A stretch of 64,000 nucleotides of DNA from Stomorhina lunata (taxonomy: Eukaryota > Arthropoda > Insecta > Diptera > Rhiniidae). This document shows, one piece after another, positions 45,736 through 56,650 of the stretch. A model generated the notes under the pieces. It did not search any database. It was given only the letters and a program-made list of their open reading frames with translations, and was not told the origin of the DNA. The position numbers were made by a program, and so were the translations under genes. The stretch is taken from contig OW121744.1 in NCBI GenBank assembly GCA_933228675.1, positions 114,103,600-114,167,599 of the forward strand. Reading direction: 5' to 3'. Within the stretch, counting starts at the first letter, position 1; the number at the start of each line of letters is the position of its first letter.

Positions 45736-47700
45736 AACGTTATAGTGCTTTTGGTAATTTTTTTTTTAAATCTTCTTTTTCGGGCTCATAACTCTCTAAC
45801 TATTGAACCGATATTAAAGTTTTTCCGGTGATATCGTTTAAAGACTTCGAATTTATCATTCTCATCTCGAAAATGAATTTATCGTTCACATCTCGAAAAT
45901 GAATGCACCGATTTCCTCATTCGTATCTCAAAATTGAATAAATATATTAAGACTTCGGAGTTTTGGTAAGAAGGCCTACAATTTTGGTTTAAAATTCTGA
46001 TATTTGTGAGTATTTATCGTTCATATCTTGAAAATGAATGAACCGATATCCTCTGCCTTATCACGAAATTGTATGAATCGATTTAGATTTCGGAGTTTTG
46101 TTAAGAAAACAAGTTTGCTTCAAAATTCTGATATTTGTGAGTAATTATCGTTCACATCTCGAAAATCAATGAACCGAAATTGTCTGAATCGATTTAGACT
46201 TCGGAGTTTTGTTCACATGAGTATTTATCACTCAGATCTCGAAAATGAATGCACCGATTTCCTCTGTTGCATCTCGAAATTGAGTGTATTGATTAAAACT
46301 TCGGAGTTTTGGTAATAAAGTTAAAAGCCTACAAGTTTGCTTTAAAATTCTGATTTTTCTGAGTATTTATCGCTCACATCTCGAAAATTAATGAACCGAT
46401 ATCCTCTGTCTTATCTCGAAATTAAGTGAATCGATTTAGAATTCGAAGTTTTGGTAAGAAAGTTAAAAGCCTACAAGCTTGCTTTAAAATTCTGATATTT
46501 GTGAGAATTTATCGCTCACATCGCGAAAATGAATGCACCGATATCCTTTGTCTAATCTCGAAATTGAGTGAATTGATTTAAAATTCGGAGTTTTGGTAAG
46601 AAAGTTAAAAGCCTACAAGTTTACCAGAAAATTCGGATATTTGTGAGTATTTACTTTGTTTATATCTCGAAAATGAATGCACCGATTTCTTCTTTCTCAT
46701 CTCGAAATTGAGTGAATTGATTAAGACTTTAGAGATTTGGCAAGTTAAAATTTTCAGTTATTTATTGTTAGGGTTCATAACTTTCAAACCAAAGAAACGA
46801 TTTAAATGATTTTTTTCACTAATAATATTCAAGAGCCTAAAATTTTCTTCACAATTTTGATATTTGTGAGTATTTATCGTTCACATCTCGAAAATGAAAG
46901 AACCGATATCCTCTTTCGCTTCCCGAAATGGAGTGAATCGATGATTCCTCTTAAGGGTTCATAACTTTCAAACTAAAGAACCGATTTGAGTGAGTTTTTC
47001 AGTAATAATATTCTTAAGTAATTGATCTGTCTTTCTACTTAGAAAGCGCTGTCGAAAGCCTTTTGTAGACTCCAAATTTCTAAAACAAACTGCATGTTTG
47101 ATTAAAGTTTTGATACGAGTATTCATGAGTAAATGATCTCGTTAATGAATGAACCGATTTAGACTTCAGATTACCCTAGGTCTTATCTCGAAAATGATGA
47201 AAATTACATATTTGGTTTAAAATTTTAATATTATTAGTTTTGTTTAGGCTTTATAGTTTATAACTCGTAAAGGAATAAACCTATTTGAAACTTGAACTAG
47301 ACTTGAAACTTGATGTGTGTAAAAGTAGACTTATCATAGAAATCGGTATGTACACTTAGAAAGTAAAGGCATAGATTTTTGATAGATTCAAAAATTTTAT
47401 ATTTTTACTTTCTAGGTGTCATAACTCTTTAACTTATGAACCGATTTGAATTATTTCTTCAGCAGTAATATTCTAAAGATATTGGTCTCTCTATCTAATG
47501 AGAAAGCGGTGGCTAAGATCTTCTCCATACCCTAAAGTTTTCACTAAAACAATATGTTTCAATATTTATGAGTATAAGCATTACTTATGTCTCATCGTTT
47601 ATATCTCAGAAACTGATGAACCGATTTGTACTCCGAACATTTTGTCCCTTTTTTCGAACATGTCTAGTGTTAGAATATCAATATTTTCACAATAAACTAA
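45736..47700. repeat. Degenerate ~140-170-bp tandem repeat
   Basis: Recurring blocks: TATTTATCGTTCACATCTCG, AAAATGAATGAACCGAT, TCTCGAAATTGAGTGAATCG, ACTTCGGAGTTTTGGTAAG and AAGCCTACAAGTTTGCTT. Starts of the TATTTATCG block fall near 46012, 46140, 46222, 46361, 46502, 46648 and 46870, so the period is irregular and copies are diverged. It fills the divergent g11-g12 spacer. In the other arm this position holds the class I 31-bp array instead. Confidence 0.75.
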
Positions 47701-48174
47701 AAATCAATTAATTTAAAGTTTTTAATAAAAAATTCTGATAATATCTGCTCAACTGCTTTACAATTTTACCATCAAATTTTAGAAATTTATGGACCAGAAC
47801 ACCATCAAAATTTAAAATTTTCCCAATTCATTAAAAATTAATTAATTGTAAGAAGATTTTAGTTTAGATAAAACTGTTTTTTAGTCGGGGACTCTAAATT
47901 TTAATTAAAACTAAACTAATTTTGAGTTGATTTCAAAACAGTTCGAAAGGTTTTGATCATTTTACTTTTTAGGGCAAGGTTGGCCATTATTTGAGTGGCA
48001 GGGGAAAAACAACAGTTTACTCTTACTCTACTCGTTCTCAAAAAAACACAAACAAAAATACTCGGAGAACATTCTCATTTTAAGATTGAGTACTCTCATT
48101 TGCTTGATTGCTCTATATCATATTGTTCCCCTAATTTACCATAAAAATCGTAATCGCAAACTTATGCTCTACAG
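47701..48174. other. Spacer, nothing firm
   Basis: AT-rich DNA. 47706-47900 repeats motifs of the g11 flank (AATTTATGGACCAGAACACC, ATTAAAAATTAATTAATTG), suggesting a decayed partial copy of a family 5' flank. No exon found. Confidence 0.35.
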
Positions 48175-48262
48175 CAGTGATGCCCATTACTTCTGTTATC
48201 CTAAAACGAGTAATAGGAGATGTTGCAATAGGTGTAATTTGTTATTGTACTGAGCATCACTG
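48175..48262. mobile_element. Small hAT-like MITE (88 bp)
   Basis: Ends CAGTGATGCCCATTAC and GAGCATCACTG form an inverted repeat of the CAGTGATGC type found on hAT elements. The 8 bases on either side (CTCTACAG / CTTTTAAG) agree at only five positions, so the target duplication is weak or decayed. No coding capacity. Confidence 0.45.
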
Positions 48263-48505
48263 CTTTTAAGTTTTGAGTTTAATTAATTTTAAAAGTTTTT
48301 AATTTACAATTCAAAACTTTTCAATTCTGTTTCGATTGGAATGGAATTTATACATAAAAAACTTTAAACGATCGATATCTAATCAAATAAGTATTAAATG
48401 AAAATTGCTTTTAAAAACCCATTAACTGCAACAAATAATGAAAAACATAATAATTTTAAATTCAAATAAAATAACTAGTTTTGAAACAGAATTAGACAAG
48501 AAATA

Positions 48506-49175
48506 ATGTCGCTTAAATATTTTTATTGCCTAATAATTTTGAAAATATTTTTTACACAAACTCAAGTGGGATTTAAAAAAATTTATAAAAATTTTAATTT
48601 TTCAAAACTTTTCAACTTTTTTTATTAAAGACCGCCAGCAGACGTTTCAATCTGGAAATCGAAAACTTTACCTGTCAAATATTTGGTAAGCGTGTCAAAC
48701 ATAACGATTGCAACTTTTCGAAAATCGCCAAAAATCACTATATCTTTACGGAAAGTCTCAGCTTTGCAAAGGATATGGGTGACGAATTGAAAATGCGTTT
48801 CTGGATTGATGTTAAGCGTAAGAATATTATGACGAATTATATACGATTTATTGATATAAAATTGGATGCCTGTACGGCCATAAGTCATGCTTTTGATAAT
48901 AAAATCATTCAAACGTTAATGATCGAATTCAAGAAAACTTCGAATATGCCATCATTATGTCCTTTTAAAGGTGTAAGTCTAGTCCTGGTATTTATCGTTT
49001 TTTTTTAATTTGTCTTTTCTTCTAGAATTATATCTATAAAATGGAAAATTTTTCAATAACAGCAAATAACTTTCCGGCTTATACACCCGAATGCTCTTAT
49101 ATTTTGGGTATAGAGTTATACGATGTCAACACATTGATCCACAGTACAAAGGCTTTGGGTTTCATACAATATTGA
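48506..49175 (+). CDS. g12: DUF1091-family secreted protein, 183 aa, inverted copy of g1
   Basis: Exons 48506-48565, 48631-48972 and 49026-49175. Signal exon starts MSLKYFYCLIILKIFF, ending TQTQ; donor GTGGGA is weak but conserved in position with g1 (GTAGGA). Exon 2 (114 codons): FNLEIENFTCQIF, NDCNFSKIAKNHYIF, RFWIDVKRKNI, IKLDACTAI and LCPFKG; donor GTAAGT. Exon 3 reads NYIYKMENFSITANNF with YTPEC and stops at KALGFIQY, so it lacks the basic G-S-I-x-P tail of the other subgroups. g1 and g12 differ at 25 of 114 exon-2 residues. AATAAA at 49269. Function unknown. Confidence 0.9.
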
Positions 49176-49320
49176 CAGGAAAAGTTCATAAATTGATAGA
49201 TAGTAATTTTTCTAAATTAAGATTTTTCGATAAATTTGTATCTTTTATGATTAGCTTTAAGATTCTTAAATAAATATCAAAGTTCAAAAAATCTAGGTAT
49301 GTGATCTATATTTACAACCT

Positions 49321-50890
49321 GTTTCTATAGAAATTTTTTTTTTTAATTTTTCTATTGGAAAATTTTTATATCAAAAATTTTTCTATAGAAAATTTTTTTA
49401 TCAAAAATTTTTCTATACAAAATTTTTTTATAGCAATTTTTTTTATCAACAATTTTTCTATAAAAAATTTTTTATCAAAAATTTTCTATACAAATTTTTT
49501 TTAACAAAAATTTTTCTATATTTTTTTTATCAAAAATTTTTCTATAAAATTTAAAAAAAATTTCAAAAATTTTTCTATAGAAAATTTTTTTATCAAAAAT
49601 TTTTCTATACAAAATTTTTTTATAGAAATTTTTTTTATCAACAATTTTTCTATAAAAATTTTTTATCAAAAATTTTCGATACAAATTTTTTTTATCAAAA
49701 ATTTTTCTATATTTTTTTTATCAAAAATTTTTCTATAAAATTTAAAAAAAATATCAAAAATTTTTCTATAAAAAATTTTTCTATAGAAAATTTGTTTATC
49801 AAAACTTTTTCTATAGAAATTTTTTTATCAAAGATTTTTTTTTATCAACATTTTTTCTATAGAAAATTTTTTATCAAAAAGTTCTCTATAGAAAATTTTT
49901 TATCAAAAAGTTTTCTATAAAAAAGTTTTTTGTCAAAATTTTTTCTATAGAAAATTTTTTATCAAAAAGTTTTCTATATTTTTTTTTTATCAAAAATTTT
50001 TCTATAAAAAGTTTTTTTGTCAAAATTTTTTCTATAGAAAATTTTTTTATCAAAAATTTTACTATAGAACATTTTTTTTTTTAAAAAGTTTTGTAGAATA
50101 ATGTTTAATGACGTTTTCTACAAAAAAATTTTTGATTAAAAACTATCTATAGAAACATTTTTGATAAAAAAAATTGTTTATCAAAATAAATTTTTTATCA
50201 AAAATTTTTTCTATAGAAAATTTTTTTATCCAAAATTTTTGGATAGAAAATTTTTTTCTCAAATTTTTTCTATAGAAAATTTTTTTAGAAAAAGAAAAAT
50301 ATATAGAGAAAATTTTTTTATCAAAAATTTACTTATTGAAAATTTTTTATCAAAACTTTTTCTATAGAAAATTGTTTATCAAAAATGTTTGTATAGAAAA
50401 TTTTTTTATCAAAAATTTTTCCATAGAAAATTTTTTTATCAAAAATGTTCTCTAGAAATTTTTTTTATCAAAAAGTTTTCTATATATTTTTTATCAAAAT
50501 TATTTCTATAAAATTTTTCTTAAACCAAATTTTTTCTATAGAAAATTTTTTTATCTAACATTTTTCTATAGAAAGATTTTTATCAGAATTTTTTTTGGAA
50601 AATTTTTTTATCAATAATTTTCTATAGAAATTTGTTTATCAAAAAGTTTTCTATATTTTTTTTATTAAAAATTTTCTATAGAAATTTTTTTTATCAAAAT
50701 TTTTTCTATAAAAATTTTTTTTTTAATTTTTTCTATAGACAATTTTTTAATCAAAAATTTTGCGATAGAAAATTTTTATATCAACAATTTTTCTATAGAA
50801 AATTTTTTTATCAAAAATTTTTCTATGAAAATTTTTTTAACCAAAAATTTTTCTATGAAAATTTTTTTATCAAAAATTTTTCTATTTTTA
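49321..50890. repeat. 31-bp minisatellite, class III, array c (about 50 copies)
   Basis: AT-only-like units TTTTTCTATAGAAAATTTTT plus TTATCAAAAAT, heavily indel-ridden in the A and T runs. Low-complexity Phe/Lys/Tyr frames at 49475-49684, 50161-50367 and 50632-50913 are artefacts. It starts about 145 bp after the g12 stop and ends in the segment shared with 39.8 kb. Confidence 0.92.
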
Positions 50891-51619
50891 TTTATTTCGA
50901 GTTTTATTTATGATCCTGTTATTTACGAAAATTAAAAAAAAATCATCGGCTACTGGTGGTATGGGCTGCCTACTCCTGATGATAAGTCTGGGCTTACCAA
51001 GTTAAGATCAATCAGAACCATTGCTTGGTATCCAACATCCCCTAAGTCACCCATATAACTTCATATGTATGTATAATTTCTATAATTATTGGAATTTTAG
51101 TTCCAAAGTTTCGAAAAGTGGTTTTGTCAAGGGGTAAAAGGCAAATTTTGAGATTTTGTAATAGAAACAAAAATGAAATTAGTTTTTAAAAATAAATATT
51201 TAGTCTTTAATTATGAGATCTGGTAAGAAATAAAATATTTTAATAATAGTTTATTGTCTGGCAAAGCTTCTGCTGTCGATGCAAAGAAGGTTAAATCTAA
51301 AAGTTTCTTAAATTTAAAAGCTAAAGCATTTCTTATTTGCTTTCTTAGAAAATCTTGTTATTAATAATAAGAAAAATGTTGTCAAATTTTTCGCTAATAA
51401 CTCTTAGTTTGTCTTATCAACAAGTAACTTATCAGTTGCACCTCGTATTCTTGTATATATGTATGTTGAAATGATATGTCTTGATATATATATTTTAAAC
51501 ATTTATTCATTTTAGTTGGATTATAAGATAATTCTATACCAATTTACCGCAAAATAATCACAAGAAAATACCTAGAGGAAATTATGCACAATAAAGGCCT
51601 TAAATAAGGCCGTTTCTTC
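50891..51619. other. Spacer, second copy of the 39.8-kb segment then unique DNA
   Basis: 50893-50985 duplicates 39826-39900. After that AT-rich unique DNA without a recognisable gene. Confidence 0.5.
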
Positions 51620-53000
51620 TAGAAAAATTAACAAAAGGAAGACATTTTTATAGAAAAGTTGACGATAAGAAGACTATACTATAGAAAAGTTGACGAATGG
51701 AAGAATTCTCTACAGAAAAGTTGACGATAGGAAGACTTTTTTAAAGAAAAGTTGACAATATAAAGATTTTTCTAGCAAAAAGTTGACTATAGTAAGACTT
51801 TTCTAATAAAAAGTTGACGATAGGAGAGCTTTTCTATAGAAAAGTTGACGATAGGAGTGCTTTTCTATAGAAAAGTTGACGATAGGAGAGCTTTTCTATA
51901 GAAATGTTGACGATAGGAGAGCTTTTCTATAGAAATGTTGACGATAGGAGAGCTTTTCTATAGAAATGTTGACGATAGGAGAGCTTTTCTATAGAAATGT
52001 TGACGATAGGAGAGCTTTTCTATAGAAATGTTGACGATAGGAGGACTTTTCTAAAGAAAAGTTGACGATAGGAACACTTTTCTAAAGAAAAGCTGACAAT
52101 ATAAAGATTTTTCTAGCAAAAAGTTGACGATAGTAAGACTTTTCTAATAAAAAGTTGACGATAGGAGAGCTTTTCTATAGAAAAGTTGACGATAGGAGTG
52201 CTTTTCTATAGAAAAGTTGACGATAAGAGAGCTTTTCTATAGAAATGTTGACGATAGGAGAGCTTTTCTATAGAAATGTTGACGATAGGAGAGCTTTTCT
52301 ATAGAAAAGTTGACGATAGGAGAGCTTTTATATAGAAAAGTTGACGATAGGACAGCTTTTCTATAGAAAAATTGACGATAGGAGAGCTTTTCTATAGAAA
52401 AGTTGACGATAGGAGAGCTTTTCTATAGAAAAGTTGACGATAGGAGAGCTTTTCTATAGAAAAGTTGACGATAGGAGAGCTTTTCTATAGAAAAGTTGAC
52501 GATAGGAGAGCTTTTCTATAGAAAAGTTGACGAAAGGAGAGCTTTTCTATAGAAAAGTTGACGATAGGAGAGCTTTTCTATAGAAATGTTGACGATAGGA
52601 GAGCTTTTCTATAGAAATGTTGACGATAGGAGAGCTTTTCTATAGAAAAGTTGACGATAGGAGAGCTTTTATATAGAAAAGTTGACGATAGGACAGCTTT
52701 TCTATAGAAAAACTGACGATAGGGGAGCTTTTCTATAGAAAAGTTGACGATAGGAGAGCTTTTCTATAGAAAAGTTGACGATAGGAGAGCTTTTCTATAG
52801 AAAAGTTGACGATAGGAGAGCTTTTCTATAGAAAAGTTGACGATAGGAGAGCTTTTCTATAGAAAAGTTGTCGAGGGAAAAGCTTTTCTATTAAAAAGAT
52901 GTCGGTTAAAGAGCTTTTTTATTGAAAAGTTGTCGATGAAAGAGCTTTTCTTTAAAAAAGTGGTCGATGGAAGAGCTTTTCTATAGAAATGTTAAAGATA
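51620..53000. repeat. 31-bp minisatellite, class I, array f, plus orientation (about 44 copies)
   Basis: Units GTTGACGATAGGAGAGCTTT plus TCTATAGAAAA (reverse complement of the array e type, CTCTCCT). Block duplication: the run with AATATAAAGATTTTTCTAGC followed by AGTAAGACTTTTCTAAT appears at about 51755 and again at about 52095. The end from 52865 decays (TGTCGATGAAAGAGC). Confidence 0.95.
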
Positions 53001-53450
53001 GGAGAACTTTTTTATAAAAATGTGGTGAACAATTAAAATTGTATATACATTCCTTTATGAAGGCCTTTATAGATTTCCCGTCTCTTGTTTTTAGTAGTTG
53101 TTTTTATTGCTTTTTCTTGTGATAAATAATTTAAACTACTTTAGTATTAAAACATTTAAATTACTTAAGCATGAAATTAAATCTTGTGGTTAATTTATTA
53201 TATAGAATTAACATAATTATATGATTGTGGTTTACAAGAAGTTTTAATTATTATGAGAATTAAGACTTAAAAACATCAGAATTTTCTTGTATTTAAATAT
53301 TGCAGCTTGAGTTTATCTGTTTGTGAGTACGTCCTTATACTTATGGATGTGTAAGTGTAAATTGTTTAAATGTCTCCATGAATAAATACAGAAATGTAAA
53401 TTATTCAAGGTTTATATGTGTTGGTGTATGAATGATGATGTCCTTATAAA
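53001..53450. other. Unique spacer, nothing recognised
   Basis: AT-rich, no open frame of note. Confidence 0.35.
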
Positions 53451-55600
53451 TTGTCATTTTAAAGAGTGTTTGTGTTTAACACCTTTTCTTTGCCGAGAGA
53501 AAGGAAACTGGCAGATAAAAGTCGAAGAACTGCTTTAAGCATAAATTTGATTTTAAACGAAATTTGTTGGTAAATTGTGATGTTTAAGGTTTTATTTATA
53601 TAAATTTTAAATTTTGAAAATAGTGCACAAAATGGACTTGCTGCAAATGGCTGCATTTATATTAAAATTTTTCTAATTTTAAACACTTTTAGCTATGATT
53701 ATTTAAGAATATCTTTGCTTGATATAGAGGAATACATTTCTAAAGAGCAGTCAAAATTTATTTCTTTTTTTAATTTTCATTATATTTTAATTTTTGTAAA
53801 ACTGGGGAAATTATATTTTCGGGCAAAAACTTGCATTTGGATTTCAATTATTCTTATTCAGGACTTTTCAGGCTATAAAGGTTTTACAGATCTATGCGGG
53901 ATATAAAGGATAATAAGTTTTATAAAGCATAAAACATGAATATTAGTGAAAAATTTACAATTTCTCTTATTTTTTTTAAGAATAATACTTTTAGTAAATT
54001 TAGAAAAATCAATAAAAAGATACTTTAAATGCAGTCGGCTGCATTTAGATTCATATTTTTATAACTCTATATACTTGTACCTATAAGTTATTGAAAAATT
54101 TTCTAGGTATAGAGGATTTAATTTTTGACAAACTATCAAAAGTTAAGTTTAGAAAATTTTTCAAATTTTAACAAAAATTTAATATCATACAAAAAATTTT
54201 AAATATTGTCAAAAATTCTATATATTAATAAAATTTGATATTTTAAAAAAATTTATATTGTACCAAAAATTTGATATTTTACAAAAAAATAATTTCATTT
54301 TATCGAAAATTCGATGTTTCCACAAAAAATTTTAATTTTACCAAAAATTTTATATTTCAATAGAAATCGACATTTTATAAAAAAATCGAAATTTCTTAAA
54401 AGACAGAAAGATTACTCATACATACATACACCAAAAATTCGATTTATTTGTAAAAATTCTATATTTCATTAAGAATTTTACATTTTTCTAGGCGAAAAGG
54501 AAAAGAGTTTATGAACATTTTTTGTTGGCAGGGACTGCTTTATGATAAAAATTATTGTGATTTAAAAAACTTGATGCTATAATACTTCAAAAGATCTTTT
54601 CTAGGTATAAAGACATTTCCATTAAATTTAGCTTTAAGAAAATACATAAAAAAAATTATAAAATATCCTAAAAAATGTCGAATTTAGAAAAATGCAATAA
54701 AATACCTTTAAGCAAATGATTGCAGCTAAATTTATTTTTTTCTCTTTTAAAACACTTCCACCTATGACTGTTCGAAAAATCTGTTCTTGACAAGTCGGAT
54801 TAAACTTTTTAGAACCCATCAAAAAATAGGATAACAAATTTAAATAAAAATAAATAAAACCCTAGACACAAACCAATGTAGTTAACAGAGCGTTGCTATG
54901 TAGGTAACAGAGCTCTGCTCTGTAGTTAACAGAGCTCTACTATGTAGTTAACAGATCTCTGCTATGTAGTAAACAAAGCTAGGTTAAGACTTGGGCCTTT
55001 GAAAATAAATGTTTTATTAAAAAATAGTATTAAAATAAGTAAAAATGTACAAAAACGCTTTGGGGCAAATCTAGGCACTTGGACTTAAATTTTTCTAATT
55101 CTATCTACTTATAGCTATAAATTATTCTGAATTTCTTTTCTAGACATAGAGAATAAAGCTTTAGAGGAATCTTCAAAATTTAGTATTTTTTAACAAAAAT
55201 TTTTGTTTTTGAAAAATTTTTTGAAATAGAAGAAATTTAAAATCGCGCTATATTGCAGGTGGCTGCACTTTATTTCTTATATTTCGGATTAAGAGCAAGT
55301 TTATCTATAACAAGCTAAAAATTCTTTTCTAGAAATAGAGAATTACAAATTTGGGGTGCTTTCAAAAATTGAGTATGAGAAAACAAAATATTTGTTTAAC
55401 TATTTTTAAACAAAAATGTTGGTTTTTGAAAAATTTTTTCAAATACGAGAATTTTAAAAATTCGTCTATATTGCATGTGGCTGCACTTAATTTTTTATAT
55501 TTCTGGTTAAGGGCTAGTTTATCTATAGTTACTTAAAAAAATTTTTCTAGAAATAGAGAATTAACATTTTGGGGTGCTTTCAAAAATTGAGTTTGAGAAA
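53451..55600. repeat. Degenerate ~200-bp tandem repeat
   Basis: A block GGCTGCA(C/T)TTA.. followed by TTTTTCTAATT, CTTATAGCTATAA and TTTTCTAGA(A/C)ATAGAGAATT recurs near 53650, 53830, 54035, 54720, 55065, 55257 and 55475. The last two copies are the most alike (both continue TTTGGGGTGCTTTCAAAAAT). Intermediate copies are heavily decayed. No coding potential recognised. Confidence 0.6.
54879..54980. repeat. Short 22-bp tandem repeat with AGAGCTCT cores
   Basis: About five units of GTAGTTAACAGAGCTCTGCT with AT. Each unit contains two small palindromes, GTTAAC and AGAGCTCT. Confidence 0.85.
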
Positions 55601-55747
55601 AAAAAATTTTTTTATACCCTTCACCAATAGGTGAAAGGGTATTATAAGTTTGTGATTCCGTTTGTAATTTTTTTATTAGTGATCGTAGACCCCATAAAAA
55701 TTATACCGATCGACTCAGAATCGGGAGGAGAATCGATTAAGCGATGT

Positions 55748-55748
55748 C

Positions 55749-55780
<32 letters not shown>

Positions 55781-55800
55781 CGTCTGTCTGTCTGTCTGTT
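55748..55800 (+). repeat. (GTCY)n microsatellite tract 1
   Basis: About 13 GTCT/GTCC tetranucleotides. Preceded by GGAGAATCGATTAAGCGATG. Open frames with V-C-L-S repeats here are artefacts. Confidence 0.95.
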
Positions 55801-56561
55801 GAAATCAAGTTTCTGAAGCCCCTGGAGGATGGACTTACATAAATTATATATCAGATTTTATGAAATTCTTCCGCAATGAACGCTATTAAATTTCATTAAA
55901 ATCGGTTTATAAACATCGAAAATATCGCAAAAATATCAAAAATTAGACGAAAATTTTAAAATTTTTGATTGAAACACACTTTTAAATAACAAGAGAAAAA
56001 ATATACTCCTGGTGTACATGTGATAATATGTTAATATTAGATTGTAGGAAATAGTTTCCCAAAGCACTCTGTAAAATTTTATTAAAATCGGTCCATAAAC
56101 AACTGAGATATCACCAAAACACTGAATTTGATGTATAGCAAATTGCCCAAAGTTTGCATTAGAGAATGTTTGTTGAAAAAATGAAATGCAGAAATAGGAA
56201 AAACCATCCTCCTTTAGCACGGACCTACATAAATTTTATATCAGATTTTAGGAAATTCCCCCGCCAAGCACGTTATTAAATTTTATCAAAAGCGGTCCAT
56301 AAACAATTGATATATCGCCATAACACTACATTTGATATACAGCAAATTGCCCAAAGTACGTGTCTAAGAAATTTTGTTTACATTTCGTAAGTATTGTTTC
56401 AGTGATATCTCAGGTGTTTATGGACCGATTGTGATGAAATTTGACATCGTTCTTTGTGTGAGGATTTTCTAAAATCTATACTCCACAAATCTGATTACGA
56501 ATACCATTCAAATTGTACCGATCAACTCAGAATTGGCAGGAGAATCGATTTCGCGACCTCC

Positions 56562-56650
56562 GTCCGTCCGTCTGTTTGTCTGTCTGTCCATCCGTCTGTT
56601 TGTTTGTCCGTCCGTCCGTCTGTTTTTTTGTCCGTCCGTCTACCTGTCTG
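56562..56650 (+). repeat. (GTCY)n microsatellite tract 2
   Basis: About 20 imperfect GTCC/GTCT/GTTT units, preceded by GGAGAATCGATTTCGCGA, the same context as tract 1, suggesting a second nested element copy. Confidence 0.93.

Noticed and set aside
48625..48912. Minus-strand frame over g12 exon 2
   Set aside because: Antisense shadow of the spliced plus-strand gene.
55631..55816. Frame with V-C-L-S repeats, also 56454-56762
   Set aside because: Translation of the (GTCY)n microsatellite within a non-autonomous element.
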